From assembly GCF_937920395.1 (NCBI RefSeq), contig NZ_CALEVF010000037.1:11359-75358 (forward strand): a stretch of 64,000 nucleotides of DNA. The letters run 5' to 3'. How positions within the stretch are numbered: position 1 is the stretch's first letter; each line of letters begins with the position of its first letter. Shown here piece by piece: positions 7,403 to 16,257 of the stretch. The notes beneath the pieces were generated by a model. That model was not told the DNA's origin and did not search any database. It worked only from the letters and a program-made list of their open reading frames with translations. This stretch comes from an uncultured Clostridium sp. Its GTDB lineage: Bacteria; Bacillota; Clostridia; Clostridiales; Clostridiaceae. A program made the translations under genes and the position numbers.

Positions 7403-9469
7403 GTGGCTGAAAAAGCAAAATTCAACATTAAAAATAATTTGGATGTAATAGTACCTTTTGGTGTCATAGGGATAGTTTTAATGATAATTATTCCTTTACC
7501 ACCAGCCCTTCTTGATGTAATAATTGCATTTAATATTACACTAGCAGTTGTGATTTTATTATTGACAATGTTTACAACAGAAGTTTTGCAATTTTCAGTG
7601 TTTCCAACCTTATTACTTATTACAACACTTTTAAGATTAGGCTTAAATATTTCATCTACTAGACTTGTATTAACGCAAGCTTATGCAGGTAATATAATTG
7701 AGGCCTTTGGTGAGTTTGTTGTTGGTGGTAATTATGTAGTTGGAATAATTATTTTCTTAATAATCATCATTATACAGTTTGTTGTTATTACAAGCGGTGC
7801 TGGTCGTGTATCAGAAGTATCTGCTAGATTTACACTAGACGCTATGCCAGGTAAACAAATGAGTATTGATGCTGATTTGAATGCAGGGGTTATAACTGAA
7901 GAACAGGCAAGAGAGAGAAGAACAAAACTACAAGATGAAGCTAGTTTCTATGGGGCGATGGATGGGGCTTCAAAGTTTGTAAAAGGAGATGCAATAGCAG
8001 GTATAATTATTACTATAATTAACATCTTCGGAGGTATAATTATAGGCGTTGTAATGCTAGGCATGCCAATTGGGACTGCTGCAACGACTTATGTTAGGTT
8101 AACGGTAGGAGATGGGCTTGTAAGTCAGATTCCAGCTCTTTTAATATCAACTGCATCAGGTATTTTGGTTACTAGATCTAGTAGTACTACAAATTTAGGA
8201 ACTCAAATAACAAAGCAACTTACTACATTTCCAAAGGCTATTGCTTTAGCATCAGTTGTGTTATTAGTTTTGGCTTGTATTCCAGGAATGCCACATTTTG
8301 TTTTCATAATACTTGCTATTGGTTTAGCAGCCAGTGCGTATTTCTTAAACAAGGATGAAAAAGATCAAAAAATTATACTAGCAGAGAATGTAGAACAAGA
8401 AAGTCATGAAACCGAAAATAGAGAACCGGAGAATGTAATGAATTTGATTTCTGTGGAGCCTATGGAAATAGAGATAGGCTATGGTTTAATACCACTTGCA
8501 GATGAAGCTTCAGGAGGAGATTTATTACAAAGAATAGCATCAGTAAGAAGACAGTGCGCACTCGAGATGGGAATTGTTGTACAACCTATTAGAATTAAAG
8601 ATAATTTGCAATTAAAAACAAATGAATACGTAGTTAAGATAAGAGGTACTGTAATAATTAAAGGCGAATTAATGCCAAGTATGCTACTTTGCATTGATCC
8701 AGGGTCTGAAGATATTACTATGCAAGGCATTAATACTGTTGAGCCAACATTTGGATTACCAGCAGTATGGATAAATAATGATCAAAGAGAAGATGCGGAA
8801 ATTAAAGGATTAACAGTAGTAGATCCAACTACAGTAATGGTAACTCATTTAACAGAAACTATTAAGAATCATGCTTTTGAGCTTCTTGGAAGACAAGAAA
8901 CTAAGTTGTTAATTGATTCTGTAAAAGAAAAGTATAATACGGTAGTTGAAGAATTAATACCAGATCTTATGACTATTGGAGAAGTTCAAAAGGTTCTTCA
9001 AAGTCTTCTTAAGGAGAAGGTTGCTATAAAGGACATGGTAACTATTTTAGAATCCCTAGCAGATAATGCTAGAGTAACTAAGGATACAGAAGTATTAACG
9101 GAATATGTACGTTTTTCACTTGGACGAAGCATTTGTAATGGATTGGTTGATGAAAATGGAGTTATGACAATCATGACATTAACACCTGAAGTTGAGAATA
9201 TTATATCTAATAATATTCAAAAATCAATACAAGGTTCGTTTCCGGCAGTAGATCCAGAGACTACAGGTAAAATATTAAATTCTATTAAAAATAATATTGA
9301 TACAATATATTTTCATAATAACCAACCAGTTATACTAGTATCCCCAAAGATAAGACCAGCATTTAGACGGTTAATTGAAATGGTATTCCCTACAGTCACT
9401 GTGCTTTCTCTTAATGAGATACCAAACGAAGTTGAGATCAAAACCGAAGGAGTTGTGACTCTACAATGA
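7403..9469 (+). CDS. flhA: Flagellar export gate protein FlhA
   Basis: FlhA forms the nonameric export-gate ring that uses proton-motive force and docks chaperone-substrate complexes. The N-terminal half has about eight membrane helices and the FHIPEP-family signature around TRLVLTQAYAGNIIEAFGEF and GDAIAGIIITIINIFGG. The C-terminal half is the soluble docking domain. GTG 7403 is preferred because AAAGGATG precedes it by about six bases; ATG 7394 overlaps that site. It gives 688 residues, the normal size. The stop overlaps the flhF start by four bases. Confidence 0.95.
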   Translation: MAEKAKFNIKNNLDVIVPFGVIGIVLMIIIPLPPALLDVIIAFNITLAVVILLLTMFTTEVLQFSVFPTLLLITTLLRLGLNISSTRLVLTQAYAGNIIEAFGEFVVGGNYVVGIIIFLIIIIIQFVVITSGAGRVSEVSARFTLDAMPGKQMSIDADLNAGVITEEQARERRTKLQDEASFYGAMDGASKFVKGDAIAGIIITIINIFGGIIIGVVMLGMPIGTAATTYVRLTVGDGLVSQIPALLISTASGILVTRSSSTTNLGTQITKQLTTFPKAIALASVVLLVLACIPGMPHFVFIILAIGLAASAYFLNKDEKDQKIILAENVEQESHETENREPENVMNLISVEPMEIEIGYGLIPLADEASGGDLLQRIASVRRQCALEMGIVVQPIRIKDNLQLKTNEYVVKIRGTVIIKGELMPSMLLCIDPGSEDITMQGINTVEPTFGLPAVWINNDQREDAEIKGLTVVDPTTVMVTHLTETIKNHAFELLGRQETKLLIDSVKEKYNTVVEELIPDLMTIGEVQKVLQSLLKEKVAIKDMVTILESLADNARVTKDTEVLTEYVRFSLGRSICNGLVDENGVMTIMTLTPEVENIISNNIQKSIQGSFPAVDPETTGKILNSIKNNIDTIYFHNNQPVILVSPKIRPAFRRLIEMVFPTVTVLSLNEIPNEVEIKTEGVVTLQ

Positions 9470-10713
9470 TTATAAAACGTTATATCGTTAAAACCATGAA
9501 TGAAGCTATGACAAGAATAAGATATGAACTAGGTAAGGATGCAGTAATTATAAGTCAAAGAAAAATTAGAAAGCCAGGAATAAAGGGATTATTCACTAGC
9601 AAGCTTATTGAAGTTACTGCTGCAGTTGAAAATCAAATCGATGATAAGGAACAAAATGTTGTAAATAGTAATATTCTAAATAATAATAATAATAAATTAA
9701 GTAGTATGGAATTAAGTAGTATTGAAGCAATTAAAAAAGTTGTGCAACAAGAAAATGCAATTAAAGATGATTCTAGGCAGAGTCAAAAACAAAATAGTGT
9801 AGTACATAAAATTTCAAATCAGGTTGAGGAAAAAAACGATAATAGTAGTGATAATTATTCAGATAAATTAATGAGTGAAATGATAAAAATGAAAACTATG
9901 ATCGGAAAACTCTCTCAGGAGAGAGAACTTTCACATTCAGACAAGCCTTACGATAATCAGAAAAATGATATAGAAAAGATATTACGTGAAAATGATGTAG
10001 ATAGTGAAAACATTGAAAATATAATGATGGAAATTGAGAATAATACAAATGATGTGACATATTTAGAAAAATTAAAAATTGTATTAAAAGATATGATTCA
10101 TGTGATTAAGCCAAAACTTCAAGGTAGAATAGTGCTTGTAGGTCCAACAGGTGTAGGAAAAACTACTACCATAGCAAAACTTGCAGGTAGACTTGCTCTA
10201 GTTGAGGGGAAAAAGGTAGGACTGATTACTGTAGACACTTATAGAATAGGTGCAGTAGAGCAACTCAAAACTTATGCTGATATTATGAACTTGCCTTTTA
10301 AGGTTGTATATAATATGAATGATATGGATGATGCAATAGAAACTATGAGTGAATGTGAGGTTGTTTTAATTGATACTACAGGAAGAAGTAGTAAAAATAG
10401 AATGCAAATAGCTGAACTTCGAACTTTTGTAGAAAAAGCTGATACAAAAAATATTCAGTTGGTGTTGAGTGCTACAACGAAGAATAAAGACTTAAAATAT
10501 ATTATTGAAGGATACCAAATTTTGAATTATAATAGTATAATAGTAACTAAATTAGATGAAACTTCCACATATGGATCTATACTAAATATATTAGAAACTG
10601 CTAAAATACCGCTTAGTTTTGTGTCAACCGGTCAGAATGTACCTGATGATATTAAAGAGTTATCTGTTGACTCAATTATTAACCTTATATTGGGAGAGGA
10701 TACGATATGTTAG
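9466..10713 (+). CDS. flhF: Flagellar SRP-family GTPase FlhF
   Basis: FlhF is an SRP54-type GTPase that sets the place and number of flagella with FlhG. The N-terminal B domain has ITRYIVKTMNEAM-like IKRYIVKTMNEA; a Lys/Asn-rich linker follows. The NG domain begins near residue 190. Walker A is GPTGVGKTTT from residue 226, followed by GLITVDTYRIGAVEQLKTYA, the DTTGRSS loop and the TKLDET guanine-specificity loop. The ATGA overlap with flhA implies translational coupling. Confidence 0.96.
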   Translation: MIIKRYIVKTMNEAMTRIRYELGKDAVIISQRKIRKPGIKGLFTSKLIEVTAAVENQIDDKEQNVVNSNILNNNNNKLSSMELSSIEAIKKVVQQENAIKDDSRQSQKQNSVVHKISNQVEEKNDNSSDNYSDKLMSEMIKMKTMIGKLSQERELSHSDKPYDNQKNDIEKILRENDVDSENIENIMMEIENNTNDVTYLEKLKIVLKDMIHVIKPKLQGRIVLVGPTGVGKTTTIAKLAGRLALVEGKKVGLITVDTYRIGAVEQLKTYADIMNLPFKVVYNMNDMDDAIETMSECEVVLIDTTGRSSKNRMQIAELRTFVEKADTKNIQLVLSATTKNKDLKYIIEGYQILNYNSIIVTKLDETSTYGSILNILETAKIPLSFVSTGQNVPDDIKELSVDSIINLILGEDTIC

Positions 10714-11564
10714 ACCAAGCACAAAGACTTAGGCAAATGGCGAATGATGGTAACGAAGTAAGTTTGCAGCCAAGAATTATAACTGTTACATCAGGTAAAG
10801 GTGGAGTAGGCAAAAGTAATATAGTGGTAAATTTGTCTATAGCACTACAGAAAATGGGGAAAAAAGTTATGATTTTTGATGCAGATATTGGCATGGGAAA
10901 TGATGATATTATAATGGGGTGTTTGTCTAAATATAATGTATTTGATGTTATATGCAATGATAAGGAAATTGAAGATGTTGTTGTAACTGGGCCATATGGT
11001 GTAAAACTTCTTCCAGGAGGATCTGCGCTTACAAAAGTTGAGGATTTAACAGAAATTCAAAGAGATAAATTTTTAAAAAAGCTTACAGCTTTAACAGGGC
11101 TTGATTATATAATAATGGATACTGGAGCAGGTGTAAATAAAAGCGTTTTGGGATTTATTGCTTGCTGTGAAGATTTAATAATTGTAACAACACCTGAACC
11201 TACTTCACTTACAGATGCATATAGTTTACTCAAGGCTGTTAATCATTTTAAAATTAAGAATTCTGCAAAAGTTATAATAAATAGGTCACTCGACAATAAT
11301 GAAGCTAATTTGACCTTTAATAAATTTAATAATGCTGTTATTAAATTTCTAAATATGGAAATAGAATACCTTGGTAAAATTGGGGAAGATAAAAAATTAG
11401 CTTATGCAGTAAGGCAACAACAACCTGTAATTGTAAGTTATCCGAATTCTGAGGTATCTAAGGATATAAATAAAATTGCAAGTAAAATTGAGGGCACGAT
11501 AGACAAATCAAGTAATATTGGAGTAGAGGGGTTATTTAAGAAAATTTTCAGCATTTTTTCATAA
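10707..11564 (+). CDS. flhG: MinD/ParA-like flagellar number regulator FlhG
   Basis: This is a deviant-Walker ATPase that antagonises FlhF and limits flagellar number; it is also called YlxH or FleN. An N-terminal DQAQRLRQMA segment matches the FlhF-activating helix. The motif GKGGVGKSN starts at Gly30, with Lys31 the signature lysine. Switch II is DTGAGVN, with TTPEPTSLTDAYSLLKA following. The frame overlaps the end of flhF by seven bases. At 285 residues it matches the family. Confidence 0.95.
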   Translation: MLDQAQRLRQMANDGNEVSLQPRIITVTSGKGGVGKSNIVVNLSIALQKMGKKVMIFDADIGMGNDDIIMGCLSKYNVFDVICNDKEIEDVVVTGPYGVKLLPGGSALTKVEDLTEIQRDKFLKKLTALTGLDYIIMDTGAGVNKSVLGFIACCEDLIIVTTPEPTSLTDAYSLLKAVNHFKIKNSAKVIINRSLDNNEANLTFNKFNNAVIKFLNMEIEYLGKIGEDKKLAYAVRQQQPVIVSYPNSEVSKDINKIASKIEGTIDKSSNIGVEGLFKKIFSIFS

Positions 11565-11576
11565 GGGGTTGTAGTA

Positions 11577-12221
11577 GTGATTAAAGTTGATTTTAAATTA
11601 AACAAAAAATTGGAAATATTGATTAATGAAAAATATTTTAATAGCAACATACAAGATATAACAGAGGACTATATAGCAATTAGTATTCCTTCGAGTGCTG
11701 GTGAATATGTTCCATTGTCAAAGGGGTCTATTATAGATGTACTTTATTATGCAGAAGAAAATCTTTATAAATTTAAATCAATAATAATAGGACGTAAATT
11801 TGAGAATATACCTATTTTACTCATAGCAAAACCTGAGCAAGTAAAAAGGATTCAGAGAAGACGATATGTTAGAGTACCATTAGTAAAAACTGCTAAATAC
11901 ATAAATCTTAAAAATGAACCCAAAGTAAATCTTAGCACAATTGATGATAGTAAATATTTAAAAGCAGTACTTGTTGATTTAAGTGGTGGTGGCATGAGGG
12001 TTAAGGTGTCTGAGAAAATCAGTCCTAACGATTTTTTATTTATATCATTAACTGTTAATGATGAAGAGGTACTTATTGTGGGACAAACAAAGAGGATAAT
12101 GAAAGACGATGAGGGTAGATTTATTTGTGGTCTTAGTTTTGAGTTTTTAGATAACGGAACACGTGAGCAACTTATTAAATATATTTTTCAACTTATGAGA
12201 AATCAAATGAAAAAAATTTGA
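11577..12221 (+). CDS. PilZ-domain c-di-GMP receptor, YcgR-like flagellar brake
   Basis: The N-terminal domain is YcgR-type and the C-terminal domain is PilZ. The binding signature is present: arginines in QRRRYVRVP (residues 93-101) and DLSGGG (134-139), which together bind cyclic di-GMP. In Bacillus the equivalent protein (YpfA/DgrA type) slows the motor by acting on the stator; that role is inferred here. The start is GTG 11577 after AAGGGG. It sits between flhG and the sigma factor gene in the flagellar operon, which supports a motility role. Confidence 0.9.
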   Translation: MIKVDFKLNKKLEILINEKYFNSNIQDITEDYIAISIPSSAGEYVPLSKGSIIDVLYYAEENLYKFKSIIIGRKFENIPILLIAKPEQVKRIQRRRYVRVPLVKTAKYINLKNEPKVNLSTIDDSKYLKAVLVDLSGGGMRVKVSEKISPNDFLFISLTVNDEEVLIVGQTKRIMKDDEGRFICGLSFEFLDNGTREQLIKYIFQLMRNQMKKI

Positions 12222-12233
12222 GGAGGTTTTAGA

Positions 12234-12965
12234 ATGTCCATAGCTAAAGCAGATGATATAAGAGAGCAGATTGTAAAAAAACACATACCTTTAGTCAAAT
12301 ACATTGCTTCTAGAGTAATTATTGGAAAAACTAAATATGTTGAATATGAAGACTTAATTAGTTATGGTATGCTAGGACTTATGGACGCTTTAGGAAAATA
12401 TGATGCTACTAAAGGTATGAAGTTTTCAAGTTATGCATCAATAAGAATAAAAGGTGCTATGATAGATGAGCTTAGGCGTAATAGCCCAATATCTAAGGGA
12501 GCTATGGATAAGCTTAACAGATATAACGAAGCAATTGAGAGGCTTCAGAAATGCTTGTATCGTGAACCAACAAACCACGAAATTGCAACTGAACTTGGTA
12601 TTACAATAAATGAAGTTGCAAGAATTGAAAATAATATAAATTATATATCGGTAGTTTCGCTTGAAGATTTAATCTTTTCTGAAGAGGATGATATGCCACT
12701 TAGTGGTACTATTAAAGATAATAGTAGTCCAAGCCCTGAGGAAGCATTAGAAGAAAAAGAGCAAATTGAATATTTGGCTGTTGGTATTGAAAATCTTAAA
12801 GAGAAGGATAAAATGGTTTTAACTTTATATTATTATGAAGGTCTTACATTAAAAGAAATAGGAAGTATTTTAAATGTGTCTGAATCACGAGTTTGTCAAC
12901 TACACAGTAGAGCACTTATAAACCTAAGAAAGGCATTAGTAAAACTAAAATATGATGTATCATAG
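12234..12965 (+). CDS. fliA: Motility sigma factor (sigma-28, FliA/SigD family)
   Basis: A 243-residue sigma-70-family factor of the FliA/WhiG type, directing RNA polymerase to late flagellar and chemotaxis promoters. Region 2 contains HIPLVKYIASRV, YEDLISYGMLGLMDALGKYD and FSSYASIRIKGAMIDELRR. Region 3 has YREPTNHEIATELGI, and region 4 has LTLYYYEGLTLKEIGSILNVSESRVCQLHSRAL. GAGGAGG precedes ATG 12234. Its place at the end of the export block matches Bacillus and Clostridium operons. An anti-sigma FlgM gene is not in the window. Confidence 0.96.
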   Translation: MSIAKADDIREQIVKKHIPLVKYIASRVIIGKTKYVEYEDLISYGMLGLMDALGKYDATKGMKFSSYASIRIKGAMIDELRRNSPISKGAMDKLNRYNEAIERLQKCLYREPTNHEIATELGITINEVARIENNINYISVVSLEDLIFSEEDDMPLSGTIKDNSSPSPEEALEEKEQIEYLAVGIENLKEKDKMVLTLYYYEGLTLKEIGSILNVSESRVCQLHSRALINLRKALVKLKYDVS

Positions 12966-13012
12966 AATTAATATATATTAATAATTTATTTTTAAGATCT
13001 GGAGTGAATTAT

Positions 13013-13471
13013 ATGGCAGGATTATTGATTTTTATTGGACTAATTCTTATAATTTTAAATGTATTATCTATAAAAAAGCAAAATAAGTCTTTTAATGGAG
13101 TACTAGGGAATGCTATTGGAAATATACAAGATGATGATATTAGGATAGGAGAACTTAGAGCGGAGTTTTCTGAAAGCATTTTAGAACTCCAAAGTGAAAT
13201 AATGGGTATTAAGGAACTTATGGAAAAAAACAATGAAATTCATAAAAACAATGAAGAAAAGTACGATAATAAAGATAAGCGAATTGTTAAAGATGATACT
13301 AAACTAGAAAATGAGAATGAAATTTTGGATGCACCGCGCAATAATAGTAGTGAAAAAGTTGATGAAATAAAAAGGTTATTTAGTGAAGGCTCATCTACTG
13401 ATGAAGTTTGTGAAATATTGCATTTAGGTAAGGGGGAAGTACTATTAATAAAGGATTTATATATAAGATAA
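13013..13471 (+). CDS. DUF6115-type membrane protein, SwrB-like position
   Basis: A 152-residue protein with one N-terminal membrane helix (about residues 2-20), a charged coiled-coil-like middle (ELRAEFSESILELQSEI, Glu/Lys/Asn-rich) and a C-terminal helical unit VDEIKRLFSEGSSTDEVCEIL followed by GKGEVLLIKDLY, which looks like a helix-turn-helix. That layout and the position right after the sigma gene match the SwrB/DUF6115 group; SwrB activates the flagellar gate in Bacillus. ATG 13013 is preferred over GTG 13004, which overlaps the CTGGAGTG ribosome site. The function is inferred from position. Confidence 0.7.
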   Translation: MAGLLIFIGLILIILNVLSIKKQNKSFNGVLGNAIGNIQDDDIRIGELRAEFSESILELQSEIMGIKELMEKNNEIHKNNEEKYDNKDKRIVKDDTKLENENEILDAPRNNSSEKVDEIKRLFSEGSSTDEVCEILHLGKGEVLLIKDLYIR

Positions 13472-13506
13472 AAAAATTAATAGACTTTTTAAGTGATAGG
13501 AAACTT

Positions 13507-13668
13507 TTGATAGGAATAGGAATTGGTTTAATTATGGCATGTTGTTTACTCGCTGGTTCAAAGATAAATTATGAAATGAGTAAAGGACAAATTGAAATTA
13601 AGGCAAATGGATATGGTATGCGTTACCCAGATGAAATGCCAATAATTATTAAGGATGTGAAAAAATGA
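13507..13668 (+). CDS. Small membrane ORF with non-ATG start, coupled to flgF
   Basis: The gap between the DUF6115 gene and flgF is open in one frame ending with TGA at 13666-13668, which overlaps the flgF ATG (ATGA). Codons from 13507 give about 53 residues: a hydrophobic helix (IGIGIGLIMACCLLAG) then a soluble tail ending GYGMRYPDEMPIIIKDVKK. The frame has no ATG upstream of the helix. TTG 13507, with AGGAAAC before it, is one start. ATT 13444, seven bases after AGGGGG, would add a basic N-terminal segment (KIKKLIDFLSDRK) and is a good rival. Function unknown; a membrane-anchored accessory protein of the operon. Confidence 0.6.
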   Translation: MIGIGIGLIMACCLLAGSKINYEMSKGQIEIKANGYGMRYPDEMPIIIKDVKK

Positions 13669-14447
13669 TTAGAGCCTTATACACAGCAGTTACAGGTCTC
13701 ATAACTGGAGAAGCTAAACAAAGCACTGTAACTAATAATATAGCAAATTCCAATACAAACGGATATAAAGCTGAAAATCTTTCTATCAAGTCATTTGATG
13801 ATGTTTTAATACAAAATTATGATAAAACTGTAAATGGTAAAAATGTTAAAACCATTCTTGGCTCTCTAAGTCAGGGAAGTCAAATCGATGCTACAAATAC
13901 AGATTTTACTGAAGGGGTTTTACAGACAACGGATAAATCTACAGATTTTGCAATTGATGGAAAGGGATTTTTTACAGTCCAAAGAGATAATGGCATAAAT
14001 ACTAAAAACTATTATACAAGAACTGGTGATTTTCATATAGATGGAAGTGGATATTTAGTAACAGATAGTGGAGATAAGGTTTTAGGTAAAAATACAGCAA
14101 CTAATGCAATAGAACCAATATTTGTTGGTGATGGTAAACTTAAATCTGATAAATACGGAAATATTAGTGTTAATGGTAAAAATCAATATAAATTTGATTT
14201 AGTTGACTTTAAAGATTATAATACTGTTAAAAAAGTTGGAGATAACTTATATGATGCAGCAAATCCCATTCAAAATGCAAATGTTAGTGTAAGGCAAGGA
14301 TCTCTTGAAAAATCTAATGTTAATGTTACAAGCGAAATGGTAAATATGATGGAAATCATGAGAAATTTTGAAAGCAATCAAAAAGTCATACAAGCTATTG
14401 ATGAGACTTTAGGTAAAGCTGTAAATGAAGTAGGCACAGTAAAATAA
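13665..14447 (+). CDS. flgF: Flagellar basal-body rod protein FlgF-like
   Basis: Rod subunit exported by the flagellar system. The N-terminal signature is LYTAVTGLITGEAKQSTVTNNIANSNTNGYK and the C-terminal block is SNVNVTSEMVNMMEIMRNFESNQKVIQAIDETL. The middle contains the conserved beta-rich DFAIDGKGFFTVQRD region. It is one of two rod-type paralogues in tandem; the Bacillus equivalents are FlhO and FlhP. FlgF is assigned because it precedes the more FlgG-like copy. ATG 13665 overlaps the stop of the small upstream ORF. Confidence 0.85.
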   Translation: MIRALYTAVTGLITGEAKQSTVTNNIANSNTNGYKAENLSIKSFDDVLIQNYDKTVNGKNVKTILGSLSQGSQIDATNTDFTEGVLQTTDKSTDFAIDGKGFFTVQRDNGINTKNYYTRTGDFHIDGSGYLVTDSGDKVLGKNTATNAIEPIFVGDGKLKSDKYGNISVNGKNQYKFDLVDFKDYNTVKKVGDNLYDAANPIQNANVSVRQGSLEKSNVNVTSEMVNMMEIMRNFESNQKVIQAIDETLGKAVNEVGTVK

Positions 14448-14476
14448 AAAATACGAATGGGAGGGAGTGGTAGCAG

Positions 14477-15262
14477 ATGTTAGAAATTATGTGGGATAGT
14501 AAAAGTGCTATGAGGGCGCAACAAGAAAAGTTAGATACAATATCAAATAATATTGCAAATGCAAATACCAATGGGTATAAAAAACTAAACACAAATTTTA
14601 AAGATCTTGTTCATGAGACACTTGATAGAAAAGGATATCCAGTAAATGCTGCTTCGAAAACTGTGCTTCAAAATGGTACAGGTGTTAGGGTAGGAGAATG
14701 GAAAAGAGATAATACACAAGGCTCACTCACGCAGACGGGCCTATCAACTGATTTAGCTATAGATGGCACTGGTTATTTTGAGGTGACTCAACCAGATAAC
14801 ACTAAGGCATATACTAGGTCTGGTAATTTTCTGACAGATGCAAGTGGAACTATAGTTGATGAGATGGGAAACAGATTAAGTATAGTTGATACGGGTGGTA
14901 ATAATATTAATAAAGTAAATGGACCTTATAAATTTACTGCTAATAATTTTCAGGTTGATGAAAATGGTAATGTAGCTATAAAGGGTAGCAATGCTATTAT
15001 TGGAAAAATAAAAATTTCAACTGTTGTAGGCGATAATTCAATGATATCAATAGGTGATAGTTTATTTCAGCCCAAATCTGGAATAACTGTCTCAGATAGC
15101 AAAGATTACTCTATTAATCAAGGTTACTTAGAGGGATCAAATGTTGATATTAGTACTGAAATGACTGATATGCTTATGACCCAAAGAGCGTTTCAGCTTA
15201 GTTCAAGTACTTTAAAAACAGCTGATGAAATGTGGCAAATGGCTAATAATCTTCAAAAATAA
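14477..15262 (+). CDS. flgG: Flagellar basal-body rod protein FlgG-like
   Basis: A second rod-type protein, 261 residues. Signatures are SAMRAQQEKLDTISNNIANANTNGYKK at the N-terminus, DLAIDGTGYFEVTQPDNTKAYTRSGNF in the middle, and EGSNVDISTEMTDMLMTQRAFQLSSSTLKTADEMWQ at the C-terminus. It is expected to form the distal rod. It is the last gene of the flagellar block and is followed by a terminator at 15285-15318. GGGAGG precedes ATG 14477. Confidence 0.88.
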   Translation: MLEIMWDSKSAMRAQQEKLDTISNNIANANTNGYKKLNTNFKDLVHETLDRKGYPVNAASKTVLQNGTGVRVGEWKRDNTQGSLTQTGLSTDLAIDGTGYFEVTQPDNTKAYTRSGNFLTDASGTIVDEMGNRLSIVDTGGNNINKVNGPYKFTANNFQVDENGNVAIKGSNAIIGKIKISTVVGDNSMISIGDSLFQPKSGITVSDSKDYSINQGYLEGSNVDISTEMTDMLMTQRAFQLSSSTLKTADEMWQMANNLQK

Positions 15263-15284
15263 TTTATTTTATTAAGTCTAAGTT

Positions 15285-15318
15285 AGACATACTTTTGTTA
15301 GTGTGTCTTTTGTTTTTT
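15285..15318 (+). terminator. Intrinsic terminator after flgG
   Basis: Arms AGACATAC (15285-15292) and GTGTGTCT (15301-15308), with one T-G wobble, precede TTGTTTTTT. It closes the flagellar operon. Confidence 0.8.
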
Positions 15319-15406
15319 GAAATAATAATAAAAATAGTTTTAATTAAGGAGAAACACTCATATATTATTAGTAAAGCACATAATAATATGATTTAGGAGG
15401 GTGATC

Positions 15407-16168
15407 ATGGGGAGTGGATATATAATTGGTTGTTTATTTAGCATATTACTGTGGAGATTGGATAGACAAAAGGTATTTAATTTTATTAATATAAAATCAA
15501 GGAATAAAATCAAAAACATATATATAGTGCAATTTTTATATTTATGTCTTATATTTGTTATGTATTTGGGGCTTGTTTTTATAAAAAACAACCAATTATA
15601 TAATGCTATTACAGCTTTTATAGTAATAGATATTAGTAATACAGAGAGAAAAAATTTAAAAAGTAATTACAAAAAACATTTTTATGACACAATATCTACT
15701 ATATCTAGCGCTCTTATCTGTGGATTTATAACACCTTTGTTTCTCATTATAATATTTGGTAATGGTGCAGCAATTGTGTTTATGATACTATACAATTTAA
15801 GTTCTGATAAGGATTTTAATATAATAGGCTTTGTTATGTCTATAGCTATTATAATACCATCAATAATAGCAGAAGCTTTTTTATATATAATTTATGTGTT
15901 TAGAAATCGAAATTTAAAGATAAAATTTAAAGGGGATTATATTAGTAATCTTTTTATAGTACCTCTCCTTAATGTTGATATTTTGGCTGCATTTATAGAA
16001 TCAGTTAATTTTTATTCTTATCATAATGGTAACAATATGCATTATCTAAAGTCTTATGGTTCCTATAATAATAAAATTGATAACGTATGCATCAAGGACT
16101 ATTTAAGCATAAGTTATTCTATATGTTTCCTACTTTTTATAGTTTTTTTTGTTTTACAACAATTATAG
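15407..16168 (+). CDS. Unknown multi-pass membrane protein
   Basis: I do not recognise this 253-residue protein. About five to seven hydrophobic segments are visible: near residues 3-15, 40-62, 98-128, 138-165 and the C-terminal SYSICFLLFIVFFVLQ. Loops are short and Lys/Asn-rich. A soluble stretch near the C-terminus reads SVNFYSYHNGNNMHYLKSYGS. There is no signature of a transporter family that I can name. ATG 15407 is chosen because AGGAGGG ends about five bases before it; GTG 15401 lies within that site. The gene stands alone between the flgG terminator and a bidirectional terminator shared with ppaC. Confidence 0.72.
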   Translation: MGSGYIIGCLFSILLWRLDRQKVFNFINIKSRNKIKNIYIVQFLYLCLIFVMYLGLVFIKNNQLYNAITAFIVIDISNTERKNLKSNYKKHFYDTISTISSALICGFITPLFLIIIFGNGAAIVFMILYNLSSDKDFNIIGFVMSIAIIIPSIIAEAFLYIIYVFRNRNLKIKFKGDYISNLFIVPLLNVDILAAFIESVNFYSYHNGNNMHYLKSYGSYNNKIDNVCIKDYLSISYSICFLLFIVFFVLQQL

Positions 16169-16191
16169 GGTATTAATAAATTATAATAAAT

Positions 16192-16238
16192 AAAAAACAA
16201 AGCAAATATTTTGTAATAAATGCTTTGCTTTGTTTTTT
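16192..16238. terminator. Bidirectional terminator between membrane gene and ppaC
   Basis: AAAAAACAAAGCA (16192-16204) pairs with TGCTTTGTTTTTT (16226-16238). The A- and T-runs on both flanks let it act for the + gene ending at 16168 and the - gene ending at 16258. Confidence 0.85.
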
Positions 16239-16257
16239 ATTTAAATAATCTTAAATT

